Shown: piece by piece, positions 35,751-44,524 of the stretch | Position numbering within the stretch: the stretch's first letter is position 1 | How the letters are laid out: each line of letters opens with the position of its first letter | Assembly (NCBI GenBank): GCA_023264735.1 | Contig: JAHFVD010000037.1 | Coordinates: forward strand, 1-64,000 | Reading direction: 5' to 3' | Length of the DNA stretch: 64,000 bases | Source: Mycobacterium sp. | GTDB taxonomy: Bacteria > Actinomycetota > Actinomycetes > Mycobacteriales > Mycobacteriaceae | Notes under the pieces: model-generated | Database searches by the model: none | What the model was told of the DNA's origin: nothing | The model's input: the letters and a program-made list of their open reading frames with translations, nothing else | Program-made: the position numbers and the translations under genes

Positions 35751-36913
35751 GCCAATTCCGCGGTGCGACAGCTGTTGTCGGCGTCGGCGCGACCGACTAC
35801 TACCGCCGGGGGACCAGTCCGTTGTCGTCGGCGCAACTGGTGTTGCAGGCGATATTGCGCGCGTGTGAGGATGCCGGCGCCGACCCCCGGTCGATCGACG
35901 GCTTCGTCTCCTACGCCAGCGATTCCAGCGACGGGCTCGTGCTGGGCGCCGCCCTTGGCGTTCGTGAGGTTCGGTGGTCGACCCAGGTCTGGGGCGGCGG
36001 GGGCGGCGGAGTCGCCGCGGCCGTGAATTGTGCTGCCGCAGCGGTCTATAGCGGTCAAGCGGACTGCGTCGTGGTCTATCGCGGTCTGAGTGAGGGCACC
36101 GACGGGCGCGGCGCCTACAACAAGGGCCACATGGGCCATCTCTACACCGCGCACGGCATGCTTGCACCGGCGCAGGTGTGCGCGCTGCGCACCCAGCGGA
36201 TGCTGGAGGTGGACCGGGTGCCCGCCTCCGCACTCGAAGCTGTGGCGCTGGCCGGATACCACCACGCCCAGAACAATCCGAAGGCGGTGGCCTACGGTCA
36301 CCCGTTGGATCACGACCGCTATGAAGGCAGCCGGTTGATCTCCGAGCCTCTGCGACTGTTCGACTGCTCGCGTGAAAATGACGGGGCCACAGCACTTCTT
36401 GTGGTCCGATCCAACCGGGCGGCCGACTATTCCGGCCGTCCCGCCTACATCCTGTCCGGCGTGCAGGGCGCGGCGGCAGGGTGGAACGAATCCGTCGAGA
36501 ACGAACACGACTACACCAGCGCGGGGTTCCATCCTGCGATGGTGCAGCGGTTGTGGACCGACGCGCAGATCGGACCCGCCGATGTCGACGTGGCCCAGGT
36601 CTACGAGAACTTCACCGGCCCGGCCGTCGCCGCCATGATCGACCATGGGCTGTGCCCGAGCGGTCCGGCTGCCGGCGACTACTTGACGCCTCCCAACCTG
36701 ACTGTGGGGGGCGGGGGCCTGCCGATCAACACCGCGGGCGGCAATATCGCCGAGGGATTTGTTCACGGTATCGGGCTGGTAGCCGAAGCCGTACGCCAGA
36801 TCCGCGGTGGCTCACCAAATCCGGTCGACGATGCCGACATCTCACTTCTGATCGGCGGCCCCATGGCACCATTGGTGAGCTCTACTGTTTTCGGCTCAGC
36901 AGCAACGATCTGA
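35747..36913 (+). CDS. thiolase-superfamily protein (Ltp-type), probable retro-aldolase
   Basis: 388 residues. The thiolase fold is shown by DGFVSYASDSSDG, VYENFTGP and the C-terminal GGGGLPINTAGGNIAEGFVHG. The position of the nucleophilic Cys, usually NNCSTGSTAL, reads WGGGGGGVAAAV, so a normal Claisen thiolysis mechanism is not expected. Together with the coupled DUF35 partner this matches the Ltp2-ChsH2 retro-aldolase arrangement, in which a thiolase-like protein releases propionyl-CoA or acetyl-CoA from a hydroxyacyl-CoA. Confidence 0.82.
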   Translation: MSQFRGATAVVGVGATDYYRRGTSPLSSAQLVLQAILRACEDAGADPRSIDGFVSYASDSSDGLVLGAALGVREVRWSTQVWGGGGGGVAAAVNCAAAAVYSGQADCVVVYRGLSEGTDGRGAYNKGHMGHLYTAHGMLAPAQVCALRTQRMLEVDRVPASALEAVALAGYHHAQNNPKAVAYGHPLDHDRYEGSRLISEPLRLFDCSRENDGATALLVVRSNRAADYSGRPAYILSGVQGAAAGWNESVENEHDYTSAGFHPAMVQRLWTDAQIGPADVDVAQVYENFTGPAVAAMIDHGLCPSGPAAGDYLTPPNLTVGGGGLPINTAGGNIAEGFVHGIGLVAEAVRQIRGGSPNPVDDADISLLIGGPMAPLVSSTVFGSAATI

Positions 36914-36938
36914 CCGAGTCACAGGATCGAGGAGGACG

Positions 36939-38462
36939 ATGGCCGCGACCGTGGCATCGGCGTTGCGCTGGTGGGCCAGGACCAAGGGCGACCAGAACGC
37001 CGTCATCATCGGCGATGACCAGATCAGCTATCGCCAGCTGCACGAGTGGACCAGCCGGCTGGCCAGAAGCCTGGCCGACGAGGGGGTCAAGCCCGGCGAT
37101 CGGGTCGGGCTACTGGCACCCAACACCCCGCAATGGCCGGTCGCGGCTTTAGCGGTGATGAAGTGCGGGGCGACGTTGGTACCCATGAACTCCCGCTTGA
37201 AGCCGGCCGAGATTCGCAAGATTGCCGACGACGCGGAGATCAGTGCGGTGATCGCCGCCCCCGCTCACCTCGGTGCGGTCGACGAGGCACGCGGTGTGGG
37301 ACGCGATTTCACTATCTGGACCTTCGATGTCGTTGACGCGCAACGCATCGGCGAAGTAGACGACTTCGCGATCGAGCCGGGCGAACACGACCCGATCGCG
37401 GTGATCTTCACCAGCGGGTCCACCGGCCTGTCCAAGGGCGTGATCCTCACCAGCCGGACGCTGATGGGCATGGTGCTGGAGAACACCCTCGCCGAAGAAG
37501 GCTTCCGCCCCGGTACTGTCACCCTGCTGGTCCTGCCGCTGGCGTTCACTCCCGGACTGGTCTACGGCCTGTTGATCACCTCGGTACTCGGCGGCACCCT
37601 GATCATCGAACCGGAGCTCAACCCGGGGCGCGCCGTGAATCTGATCGAGAAGCATTCAGTCCGCGCCCTTTTCGGCGTTCCGTTGGTGTTCGAAGCGCTC
37701 TCCCGCGCCGACGAGTTCGGAGCGGCCGACCTGAGTTCGCTGCAGACGGCCATCGTCGGCGGAGCTGCTGTTCCTGTCGACTTGTTGCAGCGCTGGGCTG
37801 AGAAGGGTGTGCTGCTGCGGCAGATCTACGGGATGACCGAAGCCGGCGGGGTAGCGACGGCGACACTGAAGGCCGAGGCGCTCGAGCACCCGGATTCGTG
37901 CGGTAGCGGATCGATCTTCACCGAAGTCGACGTGATGCTCGACGACGGGTCGATGGCGCGTGCGGGCGAGCCGGGTGAACTGGTGGTTCGTGGGCCCGGC
38001 GTCACTCCGGGTTACTGGAATGACCCGCAGACCACAGCCGCCGCGATCCGCGATGGTTGGTTGCACAGCGGTGACGTCGGGGTGCGCGATGAGCAGGGCC
38101 GCATCACCTTCCTCGATCGCATCAAGGAACTCATCATCTCCGGCGGTATCAACATCTCACCGGTCGAGCTCGAGTCGGCCATCAGAACGCTCGACGGTGT
38201 CGAGGAGGTCGCCGTCATCGCGGCACCCGACTCGCGCTTCGGGGAGACGCCCGCCGCGATCATCACCTTGACGGCCGGCTCGATTCTTGACGAGGCCGCG
38301 GTGGTCGGGCATTGCGAGGCGGTCCTGTCGGACTACAAGGTCCCTCGCTACATCGTGCTCCGATCGGAGCCACTACCCCGGCTGCCTAATGGCAAGTTGG
38401 ACAAACCCACGATCCGCGCCGAATACGGCGACATACCGGATCGGTTCAACCGAGTCCGATAG
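36939..38462 (+). CDS. acyl-CoA synthetase (AMP-binding, FadD-type)
   Basis: 507 residues. P-loop FTSGSTGLSKG (about 151-161), YGMTEAGG (about 297-304), the A5/A7 motifs HSGDVGV and FLDRIKELIISGG, and the C-terminal LPRLPNGKLDKP with the catalytic Lys. GAGGAGG ribosome-binding site. Last gene of the plus-strand operon; it would ligate CoA to the substrate acid to feed the CoA-dependent steps. A palindromic terminator follows at 38476-38497. Confidence 0.92.
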   Translation: MAATVASALRWWARTKGDQNAVIIGDDQISYRQLHEWTSRLARSLADEGVKPGDRVGLLAPNTPQWPVAALAVMKCGATLVPMNSRLKPAEIRKIADDAEISAVIAAPAHLGAVDEARGVGRDFTIWTFDVVDAQRIGEVDDFAIEPGEHDPIAVIFTSGSTGLSKGVILTSRTLMGMVLENTLAEEGFRPGTVTLLVLPLAFTPGLVYGLLITSVLGGTLIIEPELNPGRAVNLIEKHSVRALFGVPLVFEALSRADEFGAADLSSLQTAIVGGAAVPVDLLQRWAEKGVLLRQIYGMTEAGGVATATLKAEALEHPDSCGSGSIFTEVDVMLDDGSMARAGEPGELVVRGPGVTPGYWNDPQTTAAAIRDGWLHSGDVGVRDEQGRITFLDRIKELIISGGINISPVELESAIRTLDGVEEVAVIAAPDSRFGETPAAIITLTAGSILDEAAVVGHCEAVLSDYKVPRYIVLRSEPLPRLPNGKLDKPTIRAEYGDIPDRFNRVR

Positions 38463-38475
38463 CCCGGCCAGGGCC

Positions 38476-38497
38476 TCGGCAGCCTTAAGGCTGCCGA
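38476..38497. terminator. 22-bp perfect palindrome between convergent genes
   Basis: An 11-bp arm, CGGCAGCC preceded by T and followed by TTAA at the centre, is fully self-complementary (38476-38497). It lies in the 37-bp gap between the acyl-CoA synthetase stop and the stop of the small membrane gene. Hairpin terminator without T-tract is likely. Confidence 0.6.
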
Positions 38498-38499
38498 CG

Positions 38500-38703
38500 T
38501 CAGCAGATGGCTGCTGCGGCGATCAGCCCGAACGTGATGAGCACGATGCTCAGCACGGCCGCGCCGTGACCCATTGATAGCGCCACCACAACACCGGCGA
38601 TGCCGGCGATGAACACGACGATCATGAGGAAACCCATCACGCCCCGGTGCGGATTGATCGCACTGGACGGGAGGGGCCTTCTCGAAGGTTCCATGCCGAT
38701 CAT
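38500..38703 (-). CDS. small two-helix membrane protein
   Basis: 67 residues from the ATG at 38703, chosen for GGAGGT seven bases upstream; the frame continues up to 38760 without support. Basic N-terminus (EPSRRPLPSS, NPHRG), then two hydrophobic segments (about 27-44 and 48-66: GFLMIVVFIAGIAGVVVAL and the SIVLITFGLIAAAAIC end). No known domain. Position suggests a monocistronic gene unrelated to the catabolic operon. Confidence 0.6.
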   Translation of the reverse strand: MIGMEPSRRPLPSSAINPHRGVMGFLMIVVFIAGIAGVVVALSMGHGAAVLSIVLITFGLIAAAAIC

Positions 38704-38806
38704 CGAACACCTCCAGGTGTGACGCGGCTCATCAATCGGAGTATAGGTGATGCACATCACAAATTGAGAACGGCACGGCTACCGAATGCCCAGGTCTCGG
38801 CGCTGA

Positions 38807-39610
38807 CTAGAGCCCGACTTGCTCCAGGGCCTCGTCGAACTCCTCAGTGGCCACTTTGTCGCCCTTACCTGCGGCGATTGCCCGCTGGTAAACAGCGACG
38901 GCGTCGTCGCCGGCGACGACGAATCTGGCATCCCACGCCGTGGAGTCGAATCGCCAATAGCCGGTGATGTCGTACTGGTCGATGGTCCAGCCCCGGCCGC
39001 GCACGTACTTGCGCACCGCGCGGGATGCGGCGGCTTCACCGGCGAACCAGCAGTACCCGGGTTCTGGCAGGTCGGCCTCTCGAACCAGGTCCGGGAGCAG
39101 GCTCGGCGTGACCCCGTTACCGGTGCCGAGGCTGGGAACGACGGCGAGACCGGGTCGGACGGGCAGATAGTCCAGGTCGTGGTGGTCGGCGGCCTCGACG
39201 ATGACCGTGGTCGCGATGGCCGGCGGTGTCTCCTCGATGATGCGGGCGGTGGCAGGCAGACCCGACAGATCGGTGACGAGCAGCTGGCGCGCGATACCCG
39301 GCGCCGGCCGGTACCACGCACGGGCGTGATCGAGGCCGACGCGATCTCCGGCGGCGGCGCTCTGCGCCCAGGTGCTGCCACGGCCACCGGTGTGCAGCAC
39401 GATGTCGAGGTCGATGCGGTCGCCGTTGTGGCGGCGCACCGAGTAGGTGCGGCCCTCCTCGGGCGTTGCCGGGTCGAAATAGACGCCGACGGCGCAGTCG
39501 CCGCCCGCCGGGATGGCCAGCGATTCGGGGTCCTCGACGCGCAGGCTGATCCGGCGCAGCCGCGGACTCAACTGGAGTGTCTCGACGACCGACGCGGGGG
39601 AGAAGCTCAT
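38807..39610 (-). CDS. siderophore-interacting-protein-type flavin reductase
   Basis: 267 residues. FAD-binding RTYSVRRH (about 54-61), a VVEAADHHDLDYLP strand and the C-terminal GYWRFDSTAWDARF are typical of the SIP/ViuB family, which reduces ferric siderophores or serves as an NAD(P)H reductase. Its ATG shares one base with the TetR stop (TGATG), so the genes are coupled. Since the neighbouring P450 lacks an obvious reductase, a role as electron supplier is possible but speculative. Confidence 0.85.
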   Translation of the reverse strand: MSFSPASVVETLQLSPRLRRISLRVEDPESLAIPAGGDCAVGVYFDPATPEEGRTYSVRRHNGDRIDLDIVLHTGGRGSTWAQSAAAGDRVGLDHARAWYRPAPGIARQLLVTDLSGLPATARIIEETPPAIATTVIVEAADHHDLDYLPVRPGLAVVPSLGTGNGVTPSLLPDLVREADLPEPGYCWFAGEAAASRAVRKYVRGRGWTIDQYDITGYWRFDSTAWDARFVVAGDDAVAVYQRAIAAGKGDKVATEEFDEALEQVGL

Positions 39611-40218
39611 CAGGAGGCCCGGGCCGCGCCGAGTGTGATGGCGGTCAGGGTGGTGACGAGGGTGTCCTCATCGGTGTCGATATCACCGTGCAGCCATGCG
39701 CTGATGAGCTCCGTGGCGGCGGTGACCATTGCTCTGGTCGCGAGCAGGCGGTCCACCGCCGGCTTCGGTCGCCCTTCGAACGGCATTGCCTCGGCGGCGA
39801 TGCGTTCGGTGAACTCGCTGATCTCCCGTTGTTGGAGCTGGCGTAGCCGCGGGAAGCCGGGTGACTCCATGTACAGGCGCGAATCGGCCGCGCTGGCCAC
39901 CAACGTCTGCACCACCATGCGCAGCACGCCGTGGGCGCGTTCGCCCAGGGGAACGGTGGCCAGCACCGCCTCCGTCGCAGCCTTGAGCCGGGCGTACAGA
40001 TCGTCGGCGCAGGCGTCCAGCAGATCGTCCTTTGTGGCGAACTCGGTGTAGAAGTACCGCTTGCTCAGTTTGGCCCGCTGACACACCAGGTCGACGGTCA
40101 GCGGCGCCACGCCGACCTCGGCGATCAGTTCGCGCGCGGCGTCGAGCAGGCGTTCGCGGCGCTCCTGCGAGCGTTGTTGGGAGCTCAGTCCGCCGTAGGT
40201 GCGTCCCTCGACAGTCAT
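39610..40218 (-). CDS. TetR-family transcriptional regulator
   Basis: About 202 residues from the ATG at 40218 (a start at 40236 adds six residues). HTH: LIAEVGVAPLTVDLVCQRAKL and KRYFYTEFATKDDLLDA, strongly TetR-like. Divergent from the P450 at 40293; a nearly perfect 22-bp palindrome (40255-40276) in the 74-bp gap is the obvious operator. It probably represses itself, the SIP gene and the P450. Confidence 0.9.
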   Translation of the reverse strand: MTVEGRTYGGLSSQQRSQERRERLLDAARELIAEVGVAPLTVDLVCQRAKLSKRYFYTEFATKDDLLDACADDLYARLKAATEAVLATVPLGERAHGVLRMVVQTLVASAADSRLYMESPGFPRLRQLQQREISEFTERIAAEAMPFEGRPKPAVDRLLATRAMVTAATELISAWLHGDIDTDEDTLVTTLTAITLGAARAS

Positions 40219-40254
40219 GACGACATCTTGACCCATCTGTGGTGCACACCATAA

Positions 40255-40276
40255 TCTAGAACGACTTCGTTCCAGA
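40255..40276. promoter_or_regulatory. 22-bp TetR operator candidate between TetR and P450 genes
   Basis: Arms TCTAGAACGA and TCGTTCCAGA around CT; nine of ten pairs match. It lies 16 bp before the P450 start and 37 bp before the TetR start. The AAGGAG ribosome-binding site of the P450 follows directly (about 40279-40284). Confidence 0.7.
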
Positions 40277-40292
40277 TCTCAAGGAGTTACCG

Positions 40293-41543
40293 ATGACCGC
40301 TCGGATCATGGACGACGCGGGACGCGTTCTGGCCGTCCCGCAGTCGTACGCCGACGAAGCCCAGTTGCACGTGGCGCTGGCCCATTTGCGCGCGCACGCT
40401 CCGGTGTCCTGGGTCGACGTCGAGGGGTATCGGCCGTTCTGGGCGATCACCAAGCACGCCGATGTCATGGACATCGAGCGGCAGAATGATCTGTTCACCA
40501 ACGATCCGCGGCCGATACTCGTGGCCGCAGAACTCGACGAGAAGCTGCGCGCGGATCGTGAAGCCGGGATCGGATTGAGCACGCTGGTCCACATGGATGA
40601 TCCGCACCACCGCGATATGCGCAAGATCGGTGCGGACTGGTTTCGTCCGAAAGCCATGCGCGCCTTGAAGGCTCGTTGTGACGAGCTGGCCAAGATGTAT
40701 GTCGACCAGATGGTCGAGCGCGGGCCTGAACTCGACTTCTCGCAAGAGATCGCGGTCAACTATCCGCTGTACGTCATCCTGAGTCTGTTGGGCCTGCCGG
40801 AATCCGACTTCCCCCGGATGCTCAAACTCACTCAGGAATTGTTCGGCGGCGACGATGCCGAGTTGCAGCGCACTGCATCCAGCGACGCGATGATCGCGGT
40901 CCTGTTGGATTTCTTTTCTTACTTCGCCGCGTTGACCGCCTCCCGCCGCGAGCATCCGACCGAGGATCTGACCTCGGCGATCGCCAACGCCACGATCGAC
41001 GGCCAGCCGCTGTCGGATATGGACACCGCGTCCTACTACGTGATTGTCGCCAGTGCCGGCCACGACACCACCAGCGCCGGAATCGCCGGCGGGCTACTCG
41101 AACTGGTGCGCAACCCCGGCGAACTGCAGCGCCTGAAGAACGACCCCAGCCTGATGGGCACCGCGGTCGAAGAGATGATCCGCTGCACGACACCGGTCAA
41201 GGAATTCATGCGCACCGCCCAAGCCGACACCGAGGTCCGCGGTGTGCCGATCGTCAAGGGCGAATCGGTTCTGCTGTCCTATGTTTCAGCCAACCGCGAC
41301 GAAGACGTCTTCGACGACCCGATGCGTTTCGATGTCAGCCGCGACCCCAACAAACACCTGTCCTTCGGCTACGGCGTGCACTTCTGCCTGGGCGCTGCCC
41401 TGGCCCGGATGGAAATGCACAGCTTCTTCTCCGAACTCGTCCCGCGCATCAACAGCATTGAGCTGGCGGGCGACCCAGAGTTGTCGGCCACGACCTTCGT
41501 CGGCGGGATCAAGCACCTGCCGATCCGCTACTTGCTGACATAG
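40293..41543 (+). CDS. cytochrome P450
   Basis: 416 residues, canonical class I bacterial P450: I-helix AGHDTT (255-260) with the normal acid-alcohol pair, ExxR Glu294-Arg297, haem Cys365 in FGYGVHFCLG. The N-terminal half (HMDDPHHRDMRKIGADWF) resembles linalool/steroid-type CYP families of actinobacteria. No ferredoxin adjoins it. Regulated by the divergent TetR through the palindrome at 40255. Confidence 0.93.
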   Translation: MTARIMDDAGRVLAVPQSYADEAQLHVALAHLRAHAPVSWVDVEGYRPFWAITKHADVMDIERQNDLFTNDPRPILVAAELDEKLRADREAGIGLSTLVHMDDPHHRDMRKIGADWFRPKAMRALKARCDELAKMYVDQMVERGPELDFSQEIAVNYPLYVILSLLGLPESDFPRMLKLTQELFGGDDAELQRTASSDAMIAVLLDFFSYFAALTASRREHPTEDLTSAIANATIDGQPLSDMDTASYYVIVASAGHDTTSAGIAGGLLELVRNPGELQRLKNDPSLMGTAVEEMIRCTTPVKEFMRTAQADTEVRGVPIVKGESVLLSYVSANRDEDVFDDPMRFDVSRDPNKHLSFGYGVHFCLGAALARMEMHSFFSELVPRINSIELAGDPELSATTFVGGIKHLPIRYLLT

Positions 41544-41636
41544 CGCCAGCGGTCTCGCTCCGGCGAATACCCCGCGGCGGCCAACGCCAACGGCGATAAT
41601 GCCGATGAGTCGGTCTTTAGAGGGGAAGTACGGACC

Positions 41637-41909
41637 ATGAAAAAACTGGCAGCGGCACTGTTGAGCGCTATGGCAATGGCCGTGGCGCCGGTGGCGATCG
41701 CACCGGCCGCACAGGCCGATGTATGCGGTGACGTCGGGGGGCGTCACGTCGATGTGGGTGGATGTACCAACGTCGCCGGTGATGTCGCGGTAGCCGGCGC
41801 GGTGGCCACCGACGACGACGCGGCCGCGCAGGCTGCCTCCGGTCAGCCGCCGTGCTACACGCCGCAAGGCGTGCCGTATTACACGCCAGGCTCGGACCCC
41901 TGCTACTGA
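41637..41909 (+). CDS. small secreted cysteine-containing protein
   Basis: 90 residues. Sec signal peptide (KKLAAALLSAMAMAVAP... cut after AAQA, about residue 27). The mature part has four cysteines in DVCGDVGG, VGGCTN, PPCYTP and DPCY, with a C-terminal PCYTPQGVPYYTPGSDPC motif seen in small secreted mycobacterial proteins of unknown function. An AGAGGGGAAG site precedes the ATG. Function unknown. Confidence 0.75.
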   Translation: MKKLAAALLSAMAMAVAPVAIAPAAQADVCGDVGGRHVDVGGCTNVAGDVAVAGAVATDDDAAAQAASGQPPCYTPQGVPYYTPGSDPCY

Positions 41910-42808
41910 GCGGCCCCGGTGAGGCCCGCCTGGATGCGGGTCAGCTCGCGGCCTTCGCCGCGATAGTCGAGCTCGGCAGTTTCGAGGCGGCGGCCGAACA
42001 ATTGCATGTGACGCCGTCTGCGGTGAGCCAGCGCATCAAGGCGCTGGAGAAGTACGTGGGCCAGGTGCTCTTGGTCCGCGGGAAGCCTTGCGTGCCAACC
42101 GCAGCCGGTAAACCCCTTCTGCGGCTGGCCGCTCAGACCGCGATACTGGAGGCGGAGGCCATCGCCGAGATGGCTGGCGGCGGGCAGTCCGCGCCGCGGC
42201 CGCGAATTGCGATGGCCGTCAACGCCGATTCCATGGCGACGTGGTTCGCTGGTGTGCTCTCGGACCTGCCCGATGTGGTCTTCGACATCCGCATCGAGGA
42301 CCAGGACCATTCCGCCCGGCTGTTGCGTGAGGGTGTGGTGATGGGCGCGGTCACCACCGAACGCACACCGGTGCCGGGCTGCCGGGTGCACTCCCTCGGC
42401 GTGATGCGTTATCTGCCAGTGGCCGGTAGTGGCTATGTGAAACGCCATCTATCAAACGGCTTCACCGCTGACGCGGTGGCCCAGGCGCCGTCACTGGCGT
42501 GGAACCGCGACGACGCATTGCAGGACATGTTGGTGCGCAAAGTCTTTCGTCGTGAGATCGAACGGCCCGTCCACTACGTACCGACCGCCGAGGGGTTCGG
42601 CGCCGCGGTACGAGCCGGATTGGGCTGGGGAATGTATCCCGAACAGTCCGCCGCTTCGGCCCTGGCCGACGGGTCCTTCGTCCAGATTTGCGATGTGCAC
42701 CTGGATGTTCCGTTGTTCTGGCAATGCTGGAAGCTCGACAGCCCGCTCATGGCGACCCTGACCACCACCGTGCTGGCGGCGGCGGACGTATTGCGGCGGC
42801 ACCGGTAG
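41852..42808 (+). CDS. lysG: LysR-family regulator of the ArgP/LysG type, start codon unclear
   Basis: About 293-318 residues. HTH: LDAGQLAAFAAIVELGSFEA with VTPSAVSQRIKALE; the effector domain carries NADSMATWF, RIEDQDHSARLLREG, PSLAWNRDD and GWGMYPE, closely following M. tuberculosis LysG (Rv1985c, lysine-exporter regulator) as I recall it. The only canonical start in frame, GTG 41852, lies within the previous gene, and the first 25 codons are its shadow. Real initiation probably occurs near 41900-41930 at a CTG, or an indel separates the GTG at 41918 from the frame. No lysE is adjacent. Confidence 0.8.
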   Translation: MLHAARRAVLHARLGPLLLSGPGEARLDAGQLAAFAAIVELGSFEAAAEQLHVTPSAVSQRIKALEKYVGQVLLVRGKPCVPTAAGKPLLRLAAQTAILEAEAIAEMAGGGQSAPRPRIAMAVNADSMATWFAGVLSDLPDVVFDIRIEDQDHSARLLREGVVMGAVTTERTPVPGCRVHSLGVMRYLPVAGSGYVKRHLSNGFTADAVAQAPSLAWNRDDALQDMLVRKVFRREIERPVHYVPTAEGFGAAVRAGLGWGMYPEQSAASALADGSFVQICDVHLDVPLFWQCWKLDSPLMATLTTTVLAAADVLRRHR

Positions 42809-42838
42809 CCGCAGCCACAGGAGAGTCACAGCAGATTC

Positions 42839-42999
42839 GCAAGGTTTTCGCTTGCCTGAACCTCAACCGGGACAACGCGATCTGGTTCTACAACTTCTCG
42901 GTGCCTGGCGATGTCGTCGAGGTGCGCAACACCGGAGGTACACCGCTGCAGCTGTGGCAGAACGGCGACTCGAGCGCGCCATGGGATCAGTGGGCCTAA
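42839..42999 (+). pseudogene. fossil C-terminus of an L,D-transpeptidase
   Basis: The last ~53 codons read FACLNLNRDNAIWFYNFS then VPGDVVEVRNTGG and LQLWQNGDSSAPWDQWA, stop. This is the end of mycobacterial L,D-transpeptidases (SHGCxNLNxDNA...GDVVEVxNxGG...). The catalytic SHGC has become FAC-L, and no upstream domain, start or ribosome-binding site exists because the LysR gene stops only 30 bp before. Hence a decayed remnant. Confidence 0.6.
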
Positions 43000-43057
43000 T
43001 TCTCCCGAGGGTGTTGAACCGCTGAACTGCAGTTGACGATGTGGCATCGTGACATCC

Positions 43058-44524
43058 ATGTCCGATGCCGCAGCAACCACGAACGTGCCCGCGCACAAGA
43101 CCTTCTTTGGGCATCCGGTCGGTCTGGCCAACCTCTTCGGTGTCGAGCTGTGGGAGCGCTTCTCGTACTACGGGATGCTCACCATCCTCGGGTACTACCT
43201 GTACTACTCGCTCACCGAAGGCGGCCTTGGGCTACCCAAGACCACTGCGACCGGCATCGTCGGCGCTTACGGCGGTCTGGTGTACCTGTCGACGGTTCTG
43301 GGCGGCTGGGTGGCCGACCGGCTGCTGGGCATGGAGCGGACCGTGTTGTACGGCGGAGTGGTGGTCATGTGCGGCCACATCGCGCTGGCGGTACTGCCCG
43401 GACTGACCGGTGTCGCGGTCGGTCTGGTGCTGATCGCGCTGGGATCAGGTGCGCTGAAAGCCAATGCGTCCTCGCTGCTGGGCACGCTCTACGATGAGGG
43501 CGATCCACGGCGTGACGGCGGGTTCACGCTGTTCTATCTCGGAATCAACCTCGGGTCGTTCGTCGGGCCGCTGATCACCGGCCTCTTGCAGACCAAGGTG
43601 GGATTCCACTACGGTTTCGGTGCCGCAGCCATCGGTATGGCGTTGGGCCTGACCCAGTATGTGGTGTTCCGGCGCAATCTCGGCGCTCACGGACGAACTG
43701 TTCCGAATCCGTTGTCGCACAAAGAGTTCTGGCGCACCGCCGGTATCGCGGCGGTAGTGCTGGCCGCCGCGGTTCTCGCGTTCGTCTTCGGTCTTATCGC
43801 GCTGGCCAACCTCTCCCAGGTGACCACTGGAATCCTCATCGTCGCCTCGATCGGCTACTTCGCGGTGATGCTGGGCAGCCCCAGCGTCGAACCGCTGGAA
43901 CGCACCCGGGTGCGCGCGTTCATCCCGCTGTTCATCGCCAATGCCGTGTTCTGGTCGCTGTTTCAGCAGATCTTCACCGTGCTGGCGGTCTACTCCGATG
44001 AGCGGATGAACTGGTCGATCTTCGGCTGGCGCGCACCGTCGAACTGGATCGGCTCCATCGAACCGGTGTGGATCATCCTGCTGTCACCGCTGTTTGCGGC
44101 GATGTGGACGAAACTGGGCCGGCGAGCGCCCACCACCCCGCGCAAGTTCGCCTACGGCGTCATCGGCATGGGGTTGGCGTTTCTGCTGTTCCTGCCGATG
44201 GCCGGGACGACGGGACGCAGCGTGCCCGCCCTGTTCATCATGGTGATCATGGGTGTCTTCGCGATCTCCGAGCTCATGCTGTCACCGATCGGCCTATCGG
44301 TCACCACACAGTTGGCGCCCAACGCTTTTCGAGCGCAGATGATGGCGCTGTACTTCTTCTCCGTCGGCCTGGGCACGGCGATGTCGGGTGTGTTATCCGG
44401 CTATTACAGCCCGGACCGTGAATTCGCCTACTTCGGCATCCTCGGTGTGGTCGCCATCGTCGTCGGCGTAGTCGTGTGGGCGTTCGCGCCCCGCGTCAGC
44501 CGGCTGATGGAGGGCGTGCACTAG
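43058..44524 (+). CDS. POT/PTR-family proton-dependent peptide transporter
   Basis: 488 residues from the ATG at 43058. Twelve-plus membrane helices; POT signatures [13 protein letters not shown] (ExxERFxYYG, helix 1) and [17 protein letters not shown] (PTR2 motif, about 162-178). Imports di/tripeptides or related compounds with protons. Its stop overlaps that of the convergent acyl-CoA synthetase by three bases. Context gives no hint at substrate. Confidence 0.9.
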   Translation: MSDAAATTNVPAHKTFFGHPVGLANLFGVELWERFSYYGMLTILGYYLYYSLTEGGLGLPKTTATGIVGAYGGLVYLSTVLGGWVADRLLGMERTVLYGGVVVMCGHIALAVLPGLTGVAVGLVLIALGSGALKANASSLLGTLYDEGDPRRDGGFTLFYLGINLGSFVGPLITGLLQTKVGFHYGFGAAAIGMALGLTQYVVFRRNLGAHGRTVPNPLSHKEFWRTAGIAAVVLAAAVLAFVFGLIALANLSQVTTGILIVASIGYFAVMLGSPSVEPLERTRVRAFIPLFIANAVFWSLFQQIFTVLAVYSDERMNWSIFGWRAPSNWIGSIEPVWIILLSPLFAAMWTKLGRRAPTTPRKFAYGVIGMGLAFLLFLPMAGTTGRSVPALFIMVIMGVFAISELMLSPIGLSVTTQLAPNAFRAQMMALYFFSVGLGTAMSGVLSGYYSPDREFAYFGILGVVAIVVGVVVWAFAPRVSRLMEGVH

